This document shows, in pieces, positions 14,973 through 24,734 of a DNA stretch of 64,000 nucleotides. Positions within the stretch are counted from its first letter, which is position 1. Every line of letters starts with the position of its first letter. Source of the stretch: Bryobacterales bacterium (lineage in GTDB: Bacteria > Acidobacteriota > Terriglobia > Bryobacterales > Bryobacteraceae); NCBI GenBank assembly GCA_020852175.1, contig JADZBH010000005.1:1-64000 (forward strand). Direction: 5' to 3'. Position numbers and translations under genes: made by a program. The notes below the pieces were generated by a model. It was not told where the DNA came from. It ran no database searches and was given only the letters and a program-made list of their open reading frames with translations.

Positions 14973-15389
14973 CTATTTGCAGACGGCGGCTTCGATGACC
15001 GCATGCCCTTCGAGCGTCATGGCCGGGTTCGCGGTGACGACGCACGAGGTAGCGCCCCTGGAAGCGGGGCGGACCAGCGTCAGCGAGGTGGCCGCATACT
15101 GGCATTGGAGCCAGTAGCCGCGCTTGTTCCTCGCGTCGAGCTTCCAGAACTCCTCCACCTTCTTTCCCACCTTCCGCGCGCCATCCGGCACCAGCGAGGC
15201 GTTCTCCTCGACGGGACCATCGTAGACGGTAACGCTGACCAGCTCATGGCGGCTGTCGCGAGCCACCGCCTTCCAGCCGGGCGCCTCGCGCGCCAACGTC
15301 TGTGGTTTCGTTTCAATCGTTTGGGGACAACGAATCTCCTGGGCCGGCAAGAGGCAGACAAGAGCGGCCCACCCAATGAGCAATCTCAT
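14973..15389 (-). CDS. STY0301-like secreted protein
   Basis: 138 aa with a signal peptide (MRLLIGWAALVCLLPAQ). The mature protein begins with a CPQTIET segment, then GWKAVARDSRHELVSVTVYDG, a PD turn and WLQCQYAATSLTLVRP with paired Cys residues. This spacing fits the STY0301 family of small periplasmic or secreted proteins of unknown function. The start at 15389 was chosen to give the signal peptide; an upstream ATG at 15452 is too far. TGTAAT lies 6 nt before the ATG, so the mRNA may be leaderless. It is divergent from the GH57 gene. Confidence 0.6.
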   Translation of the reverse strand: MRLLIGWAALVCLLPAQEIRCPQTIETKPQTLAREAPGWKAVARDSRHELVSVTVYDGPVEENASLVPDGARKVGKKVEEFWKLDARNKRGYWLQCQYAATSLTLVRPASRGATSCVVTANPAMTLEGHAVIEAAVCK

Positions 15390-15395
15390 GCCGTC

Positions 15396-15401
15396 ATTAC
15401 A
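15396..15401 (-). promoter_or_regulatory. TGTAAT -10 element, candidate leaderless promoter
   Basis: The reverse-strand hexamer TGTAAT ends 6 nt before the ATG at 15389, placing the expected transcription start at or next to the start codon. Confidence 0.4.
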
Positions 15402-15474
15402 ACACGAGCGGCGTAAAGTTGTATAAACGGTGATAGCAGGAGGCTGCGGCAACCTGCTACCCTAGCGGACTCCC

Positions 15475-17559
15475 ATGGCGAAGATTCACATCTGTTTTGT
15501 TTGGCATATGCATCAGCCCTTTTATAAGGATCTGATCAGCGGGGAGTATCACCTGCCGTGGACCCGCATGCACGCCCTGAAAGACTACTACGGCATGGTG
15601 AAAGTGCTGGAAGAGTTTCCCAATGTTCACCAGACGTTCAACCTGGTGCCGTCCATGGTGGTGCAGATTCAGGAATACGCCGAAGGGAAGGCCGTGGATC
15701 CGTTTCTGCGCGCGGCCTTGAAGCCGGCCGAGGAGTTGACCGAAGAAGACAAGCAGTTCATTCTGCGCTACTTTTTCCAGGCGCATCCCGGCAAAATGAT
15801 CCGCCGGTATCCGCGCTATGGCGAGTTGTACGATTCGTGGCAGGGCTCGGGCAATGACTTCAGCCGGGCGCGGCAGTTGTTGCATCCGCAGGCGATGCGC
15901 GACCTGCAGGTTCTTTCGCAGTTGGCCTGGTTCGACGAGGAGTTTCTGGACAACGACGCCGAGGTGGTGCGTCTGGCGCGCAAGGGGTCCGGCTACACGC
16001 TGGAGGATCAGGCGCTAATGGGGCGGAAGCAACGTGAAATCTGCGGCAAGGCGATCCCCGTGTATCGCGAGTTTGCCCGGCGGGGGCAGATCGAGATTTC
16101 GACCACGCCGTTCTACCATCCCATTCTGCCGCTGCTGTGCGATTCGCAGATCGCCGCGGTGTCTCATCCGGGCGTGCCGCTGCCCACTCCGTTCCGCTAT
16201 CCGGACGACGCCCGGCATCAGTTGCGTACGGCGCGCCAATTCATGACGGAGCTGTTCGGCGCCGCGCCCGCGGGGTTGTGGCCCTCGGAGGGTTCGGTCT
16301 CGGACCAGGCGTTGGGTCTGGCGGCTGAAGAGGGATTTCAGTGGGCCGCGACGGATAATGGCGTGCTGTCGCGGACGCTGGGGCACACGGCGGGCACCGA
16401 CGAAACCTATCGCACCTACAACTGGACGCAGGACGGACGTTCGATGCGGATGATCTTCCGCGATCACTATCTTTCAGACCTGGTGGGTTTCGTGTACTCG
16501 CGCATGGGGGCCGCCGAGGCGGCGGGCCACTTCCTGGACCGCATCCGGGAGAACTGCGCGCCATTTCTGCATCGCGGCGAGCCGGCCATGGTGCCCGTGA
16601 TCCTGGACGGCGAGAACGCCTGGGAGCACTTCGACCTGAACGGACGGCCATTCCTGCGCGAGCTCTACCGGCGCATCTCGGAGTCCTCGGACATGGCGGC
16701 CGTAACGGTATCGGAAGCGCACCAGGCCATTCAACCGCGCACCCTGACGCGCATCTTCCCGGGATCGTGGATCAACGCCAACTTTGACGTCTGGATCGGA
16801 GCGCAGGAGGACAACCACGCCTGGGAACTGCTGCTGGAAGCGCGTCAGACCTACGACCGCGTGCTGGCTTCGCCCGAAGGGAGCCGGCTGCCGGAGGAGA
16901 AGCGCAAACTGGCCTACGAAGAGCTCCTGATCGCCGAGGGATCGGACTGGTGCTGGTGGTACGGGCCGGAGCACTTTTCCGACAATGCGCCGGAGTTCGA
17001 CCGTCTCTACCGCTCGCACCTGGCCAATGTCTACCAGGCTCTGAATCAGCCGCCGCCGGACGAGTTGTCCAGGCCGATCATGATGACCAGCTCGCAGGCC
17101 GACCACACGCCGCCCTCCTCGCCGTTGACGGCACGCATCGACGGCCTGAACAGCTCCTATTTCGAATGGATGGGCGCCGGATGCTACAAGCCCGACCGGC
17201 GGCAAAGCTCGATGCACGGCGCCGAATCGCCGCTCATGCGGGTGCTGTATGGTTCCGACCAGGAGTATCTGTATCTCAGGCTGGACTTCAACGAAATCGA
17301 GATGGGCCTGCGCATCCACCTGACGTTCGAGCAGTTCGAGTGTGACCTCACGCTGGGCGAACCGGCTCCGGAGCCGGTCACGCTGGCCAGCCAGAAACTG
17401 GTGGAAATCCGCATTCCGTTGTCGAAAGTGCGGCGCTCGGCCAGCGACATTCCGCGAATGAAACTTTCGCTGTGGCGCGGGGCGCTGCCTCTGGATGCCA
17501 TTCCGGGCGAAGGCAGCCTGGAACTGCTCATGGCGGACCACCACGAGTGGGCGATGTAG
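15475..17559 (+). CDS. Glycoside hydrolase family 57 (alpha-amylase/alpha-mannosidase type)
   Basis: 694 aa without a signal peptide. GH57 motifs are clear: HMHQPFY at the N-terminus, GLWPSEGSVS with the nucleophile-type Glu near residue 272, and VILDGENAWEHF with the general acid Asp near residue 378. A C-terminal beta-rich module follows. GH57 retaining enzymes act on alpha-glucans (amylase, 4-alpha-glucanotransferase, branching or amylopullulanase activities). The exact specificity cannot be read from sequence. TACCCT lies 10 nt before the ATG, so the leader is probably very short. The gene ends 8 nt from a convergent PLP-enzyme gene. Confidence 0.9.
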   Translation: MAKIHICFVWHMHQPFYKDLISGEYHLPWTRMHALKDYYGMVKVLEEFPNVHQTFNLVPSMVVQIQEYAEGKAVDPFLRAALKPAEELTEEDKQFILRYFFQAHPGKMIRRYPRYGELYDSWQGSGNDFSRARQLLHPQAMRDLQVLSQLAWFDEEFLDNDAEVVRLARKGSGYTLEDQALMGRKQREICGKAIPVYREFARRGQIEISTTPFYHPILPLLCDSQIAAVSHPGVPLPTPFRYPDDARHQLRTARQFMTELFGAAPAGLWPSEGSVSDQALGLAAEEGFQWAATDNGVLSRTLGHTAGTDETYRTYNWTQDGRSMRMIFRDHYLSDLVGFVYSRMGAAEAAGHFLDRIRENCAPFLHRGEPAMVPVILDGENAWEHFDLNGRPFLRELYRRISESSDMAAVTVSEAHQAIQPRTLTRIFPGSWINANFDVWIGAQEDNHAWELLLEARQTYDRVLASPEGSRLPEEKRKLAYEELLIAEGSDWCWWYGPEHFSDNAPEFDRLYRSHLANVYQALNQPPPDELSRPIMMTSSQADHTPPSSPLTARIDGLNSSYFEWMGAGCYKPDRRQSSMHGAESPLMRVLYGSDQEYLYLRLDFNEIEMGLRIHLTFEQFECDLTLGEPAPEPVTLASQKLVEIRIPLSKVRRSASDIPRMKLSLWRGALPLDAIPGEGSLELLMADHHEWAM

Positions 17560-17567
17560 CGGACGGG

Positions 17568-18791
17568 CTAGGCTCCCGTCTTTTTTGCCACCTCTTCGAG
17601 CGTTCCGAAGAAAGCATCGATGTCTCGCGGCCGTGTATGGATATGGGCGGAGACACGGATACGCGTGCCGCGAACGATCCAGATTCTACGCCGCAAGCAC
17701 TCGGCCATGAAGGGGTCCGCGATCTTCTTGTCGAGGTCGATCGAAATGAGCGAACCGTACAGCGCGTCGTTGTCCGGCGTTAGAAGTTTGACGTAAGGCA
17801 GCGCGGCGGCGCGGGCGCGGGCGATGCGTGCCAGCGAATGGATGCGTTCATGGATGCGCGGCCAGCCGATTGCATTGCCGAACCGGATACCGGCGATCAT
17901 GCCCTCGAAGATCGCCCGGTTGTTGGTGCCTACCTTCATGAACCGTTCGGCATGGTCCTGTTTCAGGTCCCATCCGCCCGTGACAATGGAGGGCCACAAA
18001 CGTTCCAGCATTTCAGGACGGCCGTATAAAATGCCGCAGCCCGCCGGTGCGAACATCCACTTGTGAGGGCTGCCGGCGTAGTAATCGCATCCCATTTCAT
18101 CGAGCCGTATGGGGATCTGGCCGTTCACATGCGCGCCATCGACGACGGTGATGAGACCCTTCGCGCGGGCGGCATCGCAAATTTTACGAATGGGCATCAC
18201 CAGCCCGGTGGCCGAAAGAATGCCGGAAAAGAAGAGCACGCGCGTGCGGGGACCGATGGCCGACAAAAGCGCGTCGGCGAGAGCGTCGGGCGAGGCGGGC
18301 GGAATGGGCATCGGCGTCTCGCGAAAGGGATTGCCGTAGCGCGCCTGCTTCAAAAGCCATCCGGCGCGTCCCGAAGGGTGTTCCTGGTCGGTGCTGAGAA
18401 CCTCGTCGCCGGGCTTCAAATCGATACCGGCGGCGATGGTGGAAAGCGCCTCGGTGGCGTTGTGGGTGAAGGCGAGATCCTCCATCCGGCAGCCGAGAAA
18501 CTGGGCGGCGACGGTGCGGTGTTCCTTGAGCGCCTCGTAACCCCAGCGCGGGTATTCGTATTCGGGGATGGTGAGCGCGGCGGCATTCTCCATGTAATCT
18601 TCAACGGCCTTGAGAACGGGGCGCGGCGTGACGCCCAGGCTGCCGTTGTTCATGAAGGCGCGCGAGTCGGGGAGTAGAAACTGCTCCTGGCGCAGTTGCG
18701 TCCAGTAGCGTTCGGCATCTTTCTGGAAAAGAGTGTCGGTGGGGAGAGCGGCGGGAACGGCCAGGGCCGCGAAAAGGTCGCGTCTGCGCAT
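17568..18791 (-). CDS. Aminotransferase class V / cysteine-desulfurase-fold PLP enzyme, exported
   Basis: 407 aa. The N-terminus MRRRDLFAALAVPAALPTD looks like a twin-arginine signal. The fold-type I PLP domain follows, with THNATEAL, DQEHPSGRAGW, VVDGAHVNG and the cofactor lysine in GSPHKWMFAP (Lys244). Related proteins are isopenicillin-N-epimerase-like aminotransferases; the substrate is unknown. An upstream ATG at 18800 would add three residues. The start codon stands only 21 nt from that of the divergent PQQ-propeller gene, and a TATAGT hexamer lies 7 nt before it. Export of a PLP enzyme is unusual but common among acidobacterial and bacteroidete relatives. Confidence 0.8.
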   Translation of the reverse strand: MRRRDLFAALAVPAALPTDTLFQKDAERYWTQLRQEQFLLPDSRAFMNNGSLGVTPRPVLKAVEDYMENAAALTIPEYEYPRWGYEALKEHRTVAAQFLGCRMEDLAFTHNATEALSTIAAGIDLKPGDEVLSTDQEHPSGRAGWLLKQARYGNPFRETPMPIPPASPDALADALLSAIGPRTRVLFFSGILSATGLVMPIRKICDAARAKGLITVVDGAHVNGQIPIRLDEMGCDYYAGSPHKWMFAPAGCGILYGRPEMLERLWPSIVTGGWDLKQDHAERFMKVGTNNRAIFEGMIAGIRFGNAIGWPRIHERIHSLARIARARAAALPYVKLLTPDNDALYGSLISIDLDKKIADPFMAECLRRRIWIVRGTRIRVSAHIHTRPRDIDAFFGTLEEVAKKTGA

Positions 18792-18798
18792 ACTCCAC

Positions 18799-18806
18799 AC
18801 TATACT
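18799..18806. promoter_or_regulatory. Symmetric bidirectional -10 element between divergent leaderless genes
   Basis: ACTATACT reads as TATACT on the forward strand (18801-18806, 6 nt before the ATG at 18813) and TATAGT on the reverse strand (18804-18799, 7 nt before the ATG at 18791). One symmetric element could drive both genes. No strong -35 is seen for either. Confidence 0.55.
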
Positions 18807-18812
18807 GACGCG

Positions 18813-20087
18813 ATGGGATCCTGGAAAGTCTTATTGGCGGCAATGGCGGTGGCGTGCGGCGCGGCGGCACAGGAAGACGGCCCCCCGCGCCCGTGCGCCC
18901 AGGGCTTGGAGCCGCGCACGGATTCCAGCTTCTGGAACGGCTGGGGCGCGGATGCGGCCAACACGCGTTCGCAACCGGCTGCCCTGGCCGGCCTTGCGGC
19001 GGCCGATGTACCGAAACTGGCGCCCGTGTGGAAATTGCGGCTGCCCGGCGTGAACGCCATGACAAGCCAGGCCGTGCTCGTGGGGGGGCGTCTCTACCTG
19101 GGGAGCGCGGATGGAACCGTCTATGCCCTCCATGCGGCTACTGGCTGCGTCTACTGGACCTTTCGTGCCGATGCCCCGGTGCGAACTGCCCTTTCGATGG
19201 GCACGAACCGGCACGCGCACCCCGCGCTGTTCTTCGGTGACGACCGGGCGCAGGCCTATTCGATTGACGCGAAGACGGGAAAACCCGTTTGGAAGACCAA
19301 AGTGGACGAGCGGGCAGGGGCAAGCATCGCGGGCTCCCCCGTTTTGTATGGAAACCGGCTGTATGTGCCGGTGGCGGGCGGGGACGGCCGCGGCTCGGTG
19401 GTGGCTCTCGACAACGAGTCGGGAAAGGCGGAATGGAAGGCGGAAACGGGCGGCGCGGCGCGCAGCGCTCCCGCGCTGGATGTAAAGAAGCGTCTGCTCT
19501 ATGTGAGCGCGGGAGGCATTCTGGCGCTCGAAATGGACACCGGGCGCGTGGCATGGACGAAGGCCGCACCGGCAAAGGGTCCGGGTGTGGAAATACCGCC
19601 TGTGCTGCACAGGCTGGATGACGGCAATCGTCTGCTGTTGGTGGCACACGCGCCGGACTCGGTTCTGGCGCTGAACCCCGATGCCGGGGGAAGGCAGGTG
19701 TGGGCCACGCGCACGGGCAGCGTGCGCGCCGGAATGGCGGTTGGCGGCGGAACGGTGTACGCAGCCACATCGACGGGGTTGGTGGCGTTGCGTGTGCGAG
19801 ATGGTAAGAAGCTGTGGAGCGCCGGATCCGGCGAGCACGCGGCCGCCCCGGTTGCGATACCCGGCGTGGTGTTCAGTGGTTCGATGGATGGGAAGCTGTG
19901 GGCGTTCGGCGAGCGGGGCGGTGCGCCGGTATGGTCGTTCGAAACGCGGAGCCTTCCCGGCGGCGGGTCGATTCATGGCAGCGCGGCGATCGTGGCGCAG
20001 GGGATGCTGGTGGTTCAGTCGGGATACGGGCAGCCCGGCGGCCTCCCCGGCAACGTGGTGCTTGCCTTTGCCGCGACCGGCCGATAG
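18813..20087 (+). CDS. PQQ-binding-like beta-propeller protein (polyvinyl-alcohol-dehydrogenase-like)
   Basis: 424 aa with signal peptide (KVLLAAMAVACGAAAQ). The mature N-terminus CAQGLEP...FWNGWGADAANTRSQ matches the start of PQQ-dependent polyvinyl alcohol dehydrogenases. Propeller repeats follow (YLGSADGTVYALHAATGCVY, RGSVVALDNESGKAEW, SGSMDGKLWAFGERGG). No cytochrome CxxCH motif is present, so any electron acceptor must be separate. It may oxidise alcohols in the periplasm or be a non-catalytic propeller. A longer frame back to 18696 overlaps the divergent gene and is rejected. A TATACT element sits 6 nt before the ATG. The S9 peptidase gene follows 16 nt after the stop. Confidence 0.75.
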   Translation: MGSWKVLLAAMAVACGAAAQEDGPPRPCAQGLEPRTDSSFWNGWGADAANTRSQPAALAGLAAADVPKLAPVWKLRLPGVNAMTSQAVLVGGRLYLGSADGTVYALHAATGCVYWTFRADAPVRTALSMGTNRHAHPALFFGDDRAQAYSIDAKTGKPVWKTKVDERAGASIAGSPVLYGNRLYVPVAGGDGRGSVVALDNESGKAEWKAETGGAARSAPALDVKKRLLYVSAGGILALEMDTGRVAWTKAAPAKGPGVEIPPVLHRLDDGNRLLLVAHAPDSVLALNPDAGGRQVWATRTGSVRAGMAVGGGTVYAATSTGLVALRVRDGKKLWSAGSGEHAAAPVAIPGVVFSGSMDGKLWAFGERGGAPVWSFETRSLPGGGSIHGSAAIVAQGMLVVQSGYGQPGGLPGNVVLAFAATGR

Positions 20088-20090
20088 CCG

Positions 20091-20096
20091 TACACT
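20091..20096 (+). promoter_or_regulatory. TACACT -10 element, candidate leaderless promoter of the S9 peptidase
   Basis: TACACT ends 7 nt before the ATG at 20104. TTGCCG at 20068-20073 gives a 17-bp spacer as a possible -35. The element lies just past the stop of the upstream gene. Confidence 0.45.
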
Positions 20097-20103
20097 ACGG
20101 GCT

Positions 20104-22221
20104 ATGAAGAGATTGCGGTTCGCGTTCCACGCCGTTGCGCTGTGCGCGGTTACGGCGGCGCTGGCGGCCAAAGCGCCCATTACTCACGAACAGATGTGGA
20201 AGATGAAACGGGTAGGCGCGCCGGAGGTGAGCCCCGATGGCCGCTGGGCCGTGTTTCCGGTCACTCTCCCCGCTTACGAGAGCAAGGACACCAGTACGGA
20301 CCTGTGGCTGATGCCCGCCGACGGCTCGGTCGAACCACGGCAGATCACCTTCACGCGCGGCTCCGAAGGCGGACCTGCGTGGTCGCCCGACTCCAGCCGC
20401 CTCGTGTTTTCGGCCAAGCGCGAGGGTGACGACGAGGCGCAACTCTACCTTCTGAACATGACCTCCAGCGGCGAAGCGGAACGTTTGACCACCCTCAGCA
20501 CAGGAGCCGGGAATGCCGCCTGGTCGCCGGACGGCAAGCTGCTCGCGTTCACCAGCCGTGTCTATCCGGGAGCGGCCAACGACGAGGCCAACAAAAAGGC
20601 CGCCGCCGAGCGCAAGGCGCGCCCCTACAACGCGCTTGTCTATGAAGGCTTCCCCGTCCGCTACTGGGACCATTGGCTGGACGACAGAAGGCCGCACCTG
20701 CTCACCCTCGACCTGGCCACACGCACAGTGAAGGACCTGTTTGCGGGAACACGTTTCGCCTCTGCCCCCGGCTTTGACGGCGTTGCGGGCACGGCGGGCT
20801 CCAGCCTGACAGGCGTCTGGACGCCGGATGGCAAGGGGTTGGTGTTTGCCGCGACACAAAACCGGAACGCCGCCGCCTACGCGAATGTGCTGACGCATCT
20901 GTGGAAGACCGTGCTGGAAGGCGGCGAGCCCGAACTGGTGTCCGGTGGCGGCTTCAGCTACGGCGATCCTCGATTTTCAGCCGATGGAGCGACGCTGTAC
21001 GCCGTGCGCGTGGTGGAGAATGACGGCAAGGTGTATCACCTGCCGCGGCTTGTGTCGGCCAAGTGGCCTCCGGCCCCGGGTTCGGCGCAGTTTCAGCTTC
21101 TGACGCCTGGCTTCGACCGCGGCGTGAACCAGTACACGTTTGCGCCGGACGGCCGGACGGTCTATCTGACGGCGGAGGAGGCGGGGCACGAAAAAATTTT
21201 CACCGTGGCCGCCGCCGGGGGAGCGCCAAAGCTGCTGCTGCCGGTGAACGAAGGCGTGTACACCGGGGTGGCGATTGGCGGAACGGCGGCGAATCCGGCC
21301 GTGCTGGCCAACTACAACAGCTCGCATGAGCCGGTGGAGATTGTGCGCGTGGACCCCTCGGGACGCCGTCCGGTAACCCGCTTCAACCAGGGCATGGCGG
21401 CGGAAATCGACTGGCAGCCGGTGAAGGAGTTCTGGTTCACCTCGGCACGCGCCCGGCGGATTCACAACATGCTGGTGCTGCCGCCCGCGTTCGACGCGGC
21501 GAAGAAGTATCCGCTGGTGGTCTTCATTCACGGCGGCCCGCACACGATGTCGCGCGATGAATTTCACCAGCGCTGGAACTACAACCTGATGGCCGCGCCC
21601 GGTTACGCGATTCTACTGACCAATTACACCGGCTCGACCGGTTTCGGCGAGGAGTTCGCCCAGCGGATTCAGAATGATCCCCTGGCGACACCAGGGTCGG
21701 AGATCGACCAGGCGGTGGACGAGGCCCTGCGCCAGTTTCCCTTCCTGGACGGGACGCGCCTGGCCGCGGGCGGCGCCAGTTATGGCGGCCATATGGCGAA
21801 CTGGCTGCAGGCGACGGCGACGCGCTATAAGTGCCTCTACTCGCACGCCGGGTTGATCAACCTGGAGTCGCAGTGGGGTACCAGCGACGCGATCTATCAC
21901 CGCGAACTGGGCAACGGCGGACCTGTGTGGGAGCAGGGAGTAGTGTGGCGTGAGCAGAACCCGATTCGTCATGCGGCCCGGTTCCGGACTCCGATGCTTC
22001 TTACCGTGGGAGAAAAAGACTACAGGGTGCCGCTGAACCAGACGCTGGAAAACTGGAGCGTGTTGCAGCGCTTGCGCATTCCCAGCAAGCTGGTGGTGTT
22101 TCCCGAGGAGAATCACTGGATTCTCAAAGGCGAGGACAACCGCTTCTTCTATCGGACCTGGCACGGCTGGCTGGCGCGGTGGCTGGCGGGGGGAGCGGAA
22201 AATGCGGCAACCGCCAAATAA
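20104..22221 (+). CDS. S9 family (prolyl-oligopeptidase-type) serine peptidase
   Basis: 705 aa with signal peptide (FAFHAVALCAVTAALAAK). The N-terminal two thirds is a TolB/WD40-type propeller (VSPDGRWAVF, WSPDSSRLVFSAKREGDD, WSPDGKLLAFTSR). The C-terminal alpha/beta hydrolase domain has FIHGGPHTMSRDEFH, nucleophile Ser559 in GGASYGGHMANW, Asp639 in GEKDYRVP and His671 in EENHWI. This is the S9C acylaminoacyl-peptidase / dipeptidyl-peptidase type, cleaving short peptides, probably in the periplasm. The start at 20104 is preferred over a frame open to 19681 because it gives the signal peptide. It is likely co-transcribed with or just behind the PQQ-propeller gene. Confidence 0.9.
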   Translation: MKRLRFAFHAVALCAVTAALAAKAPITHEQMWKMKRVGAPEVSPDGRWAVFPVTLPAYESKDTSTDLWLMPADGSVEPRQITFTRGSEGGPAWSPDSSRLVFSAKREGDDEAQLYLLNMTSSGEAERLTTLSTGAGNAAWSPDGKLLAFTSRVYPGAANDEANKKAAAERKARPYNALVYEGFPVRYWDHWLDDRRPHLLTLDLATRTVKDLFAGTRFASAPGFDGVAGTAGSSLTGVWTPDGKGLVFAATQNRNAAAYANVLTHLWKTVLEGGEPELVSGGGFSYGDPRFSADGATLYAVRVVENDGKVYHLPRLVSAKWPPAPGSAQFQLLTPGFDRGVNQYTFAPDGRTVYLTAEEAGHEKIFTVAAAGGAPKLLLPVNEGVYTGVAIGGTAANPAVLANYNSSHEPVEIVRVDPSGRRPVTRFNQGMAAEIDWQPVKEFWFTSARARRIHNMLVLPPAFDAAKKYPLVVFIHGGPHTMSRDEFHQRWNYNLMAAPGYAILLTNYTGSTGFGEEFAQRIQNDPLATPGSEIDQAVDEALRQFPFLDGTRLAAGGASYGGHMANWLQATATRYKCLYSHAGLINLESQWGTSDAIYHRELGNGGPVWEQGVVWREQNPIRHAARFRTPMLLTVGEKDYRVPLNQTLENWSVLQRLRIPSKLVVFPEENHWILKGEDNRFFYRTWHGWLARWLAGGAENAATAK

Positions 22222-22343
22222 TTCCACACTCCCAGCTACTGATTTTTCCCATATATTACGATAAGTAGCAGTAATAGCCTCCTCCTGGTTGGTTGACGGC
22301 GCAAGTAAGTGGTGTCGTAAGGGGCTGTGGGGTTTACAAAACA

Positions 22344-24734
22344 ATGCGCTGGTGGGTCCAAAGCGCCGCGGTGTTGACCGCGCTGTACCTAGGAACCCCA
22401 GGGGCGTCCGCTGATACGGTTGTGAAACTGGGTGCGGCGCCGGGGGAGCCGGAGGCTTATCTCAGCGCAAAGGGGCAGCCCACGGGGTTTTATGTGGAGG
22501 TGCTGGCGGAAGCCGCCCGGCGGCAGGGAGTGCAGGTGCAGTGGGTGCTCTACCCGCGGCGGATGGATGAATCGCTGGCGAACGGCCTGGTGGATGTGTG
22601 GGCGGCGGCGAACCCGTCGCCGGAGCGTGAGAAGCGGTTCCATGTGAGCCGGCCGTGGTGGGTGGTGGATTATCAGTTGCTGGTGCGGACGGATTCGCCC
22701 ATACGGTCTCCAGCGGACACTCGCGGGCGCATCGTGTGGTACTCCGATTTTCCGCCGGTGGGCCGTACCGCATGGGATACGCTGCCGGGGGCGAAGCTGG
22801 CGGTGCGCGGCGAGACGGCGGACCGCGTGACGGGGGTATGCGCGGGACAGGCCGACGCGGCGCTGTTGAACTCCTACGACATGCAACGGATCCTGCTGAA
22901 GAGGCCGGAAGGTTGCGGCAGCACGGCTTTGCGGCAGGTTCCGCACCGCTCCATGAAGATGGAGTTGAGCATCATGTCGCTGCCGGCGCGGGGCGCTTTG
23001 GCGGACTCGCTGCGGTCGCGCGTGGACGAGATGAGCAAGGACGGAACGCTGTCGCGGATCGCCGCCAGCTATCCGACGCTGGTGTCCTATGAGAGCGAGG
23101 TCATGCTGTCGGCCGAGCGCGTGGCGCATGAGCGGCGTTATTACTTTCTGGGCTTCTTTGGGATGCTGATCGCCGTCTCGACGATGCTGGTGCTGCTGCT
23201 GATGCTGCGGCGGGCGCACAAGCGCACGCGCGCCGCACTGGAAAAAGCGCGGCGTGCTTCGCGCGTGAAAAGCGAGTTCATGGCGGTGATGAGCCATGAG
23301 ATCCGTACGCCGATGCACGCGGCTTTGGGCTTCACGGACCTGCTGCTGCGTACGCCGCTGCGCGAGGAACAGCGCGAGCACGCGGCGTCGATCCGCTCGT
23401 CGGTGCAGTGCCTGTTGGGCGTGATCAATGACGTGCTGGACCTGGCCCGGCTCCGCATGGGACCGCTGCCTTCCAATCGCGAACCTTTCTCGCCGGCGCA
23501 ACTGGGCTGTGAACTGGCGACGATGATGGAGGTGATCGCCGGGGACGCGGGCCTGCGGTTCGTGTTGCGCCTGGATCCCGCGCTGCCGGCGCGGGCGACC
23601 GCGGACCAGGGCCGGTTGCGCCAGATTCTGACCAATCTCTGCGGCAACGCGGTGAAGTTCACGGAAGAGGGCGAGGTGGAGCTGACGCTCAGCCGGGAGC
23701 AGGACAAGGAAGGCGCCTGGCTGCGGATTCAGGTGCGGGACACCGGGCTGGGGATTCCGGAGAGCCAGAAGAAGGAGATCTTCAAGCCCTTCGTCCAGGT
23801 GGACAGCTCGAACACGAGGCAGCGCGGGGGCAGCGGATTGGGGCTGGCGATCGTGGCGCGTTTGTGCGAAGCGATGGGCGGAACCGTGGAGGTGGAAAGC
23901 GGGCTGGGGAAAGGGTCGCTGTTTCGCGTGCGTGTACCCATCGAGGGGCCTTCGGAGCGGACGTGGATGGAGGACCTGGAGTTGGTGAGCGGTCCGGTGA
24001 GTCTGTTGGGAGGGGCGGATCCTCGCGTGGACGTCCTGGAGGACTTTCTACGTGCGGCGGGCGTGCCTGTGGAGCGTGTACTGCCCGGTTCTCCGGCGAA
24101 ACTGCGGGAAACAGTGCTGGTGGGCGGGGTGAAGGCGTTGGCCCTGCTGCCTCCCGGCGCAGGCCGTCTGATTCTGGCCGCCACAAGCCGCGAAATCGCC
24201 GATTTGCCGGAGGCGGCGCGGTCACGCCTTTCGGCGATGCTGCCTTGGCCTGCCCTGGGTCAGGCGTTACGGAACGCTCTTGCGGAGCGGGCCGCGCTTT
24301 CCGTGACGGAGACGCCGGCGCCGGTAAACGGAAAGCCGCACGCGCTCGGCCTGTTGGTGGTGGAGGACAGCGAGGTAAACCGGAAGGTGATCAGCCACAT
24401 GCTGGCTCACCTGGGCTGGCCGGTGACCCTGGCGGTGAACGGGCGCGAAGCGTTGGACCTCTTCGAGGAGGGCCGTTTCGCCGCCATCCTGATGGACTGC
24501 CAGATGCCGGTGATGGACGGCTGGCAGGCGACGGCGGCGATCCGGCAGCGCGAAAAGGCCTCGCGGACGCCGGTGATTGGCGTGACGGCGGCGGCCTTTC
24601 AGGACGACCGGGAACAGTGCTTCGCCGCCGGCATGGACGACTTCCTTCCCAAGCCCGTGTCGCTGGACCAGTTGCGGGAGATGATCGGGAAATGGGTACG
24701 GCGCCAGGAAGCGGATGGCGCTACTTCTTCCTGA
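22344..24734 (+). CDS. Hybrid sensor histidine kinase with periplasmic solute-binding domain
   Basis: 796 aa. Domain order: signal segment (residues 1-23), a bacterial extracellular solute-binding type 3 domain (about 25-250, [20 protein letters not shown]), one transmembrane helix ([18 protein letters not shown]), HisKA with [11 protein letters not shown], HATPase ([25 protein letters not shown]), a degenerate receiver-like segment ([20 protein letters not shown], no usable Asp), and a true receiver with [12 protein letters not shown]. The binding domain would sense an amino acid or similar ligand, as in BvgS/EvgS-type kinases. No cognate output regulator is adjacent. The last 14 nt overlap the tail of the convergent oxidoreductase gene. 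The start at 22344 is chosen for the signal sequence; a TTG at 22293 is possible. Confidence 0.9.
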   Translation: MRWWVQSAAVLTALYLGTPGASADTVVKLGAAPGEPEAYLSAKGQPTGFYVEVLAEAARRQGVQVQWVLYPRRMDESLANGLVDVWAAANPSPEREKRFHVSRPWWVVDYQLLVRTDSPIRSPADTRGRIVWYSDFPPVGRTAWDTLPGAKLAVRGETADRVTGVCAGQADAALLNSYDMQRILLKRPEGCGSTALRQVPHRSMKMELSIMSLPARGALADSLRSRVDEMSKDGTLSRIAASYPTLVSYESEVMLSAERVAHERRYYFLGFFGMLIAVSTMLVLLLMLRRAHKRTRAALEKARRASRVKSEFMAVMSHEIRTPMHAALGFTDLLLRTPLREEQREHAASIRSSVQCLLGVINDVLDLARLRMGPLPSNREPFSPAQLGCELATMMEVIAGDAGLRFVLRLDPALPARATADQGRLRQILTNLCGNAVKFTEEGEVELTLSREQDKEGAWLRIQVRDTGLGIPESQKKEIFKPFVQVDSSNTRQRGGSGLGLAIVARLCEAMGGTVEVESGLGKGSLFRVRVPIEGPSERTWMEDLELVSGPVSLLGGADPRVDVLEDFLRAAGVPVERVLPGSPAKLRETVLVGGVKALALLPPGAGRLILAATSREIADLPEAARSRLSAMLPWPALGQALRNALAERAALSVTETPAPVNGKPHALGLLVVEDSEVNRKVISHMLAHLGWPVTLAVNGREALDLFEEGRFAAILMDCQMPVMDGWQATAAIRQREKASRTPVIGVTAAAFQDDREQCFAAGMDDFLPKPVSLDQLREMIGKWVRRQEADGATSS

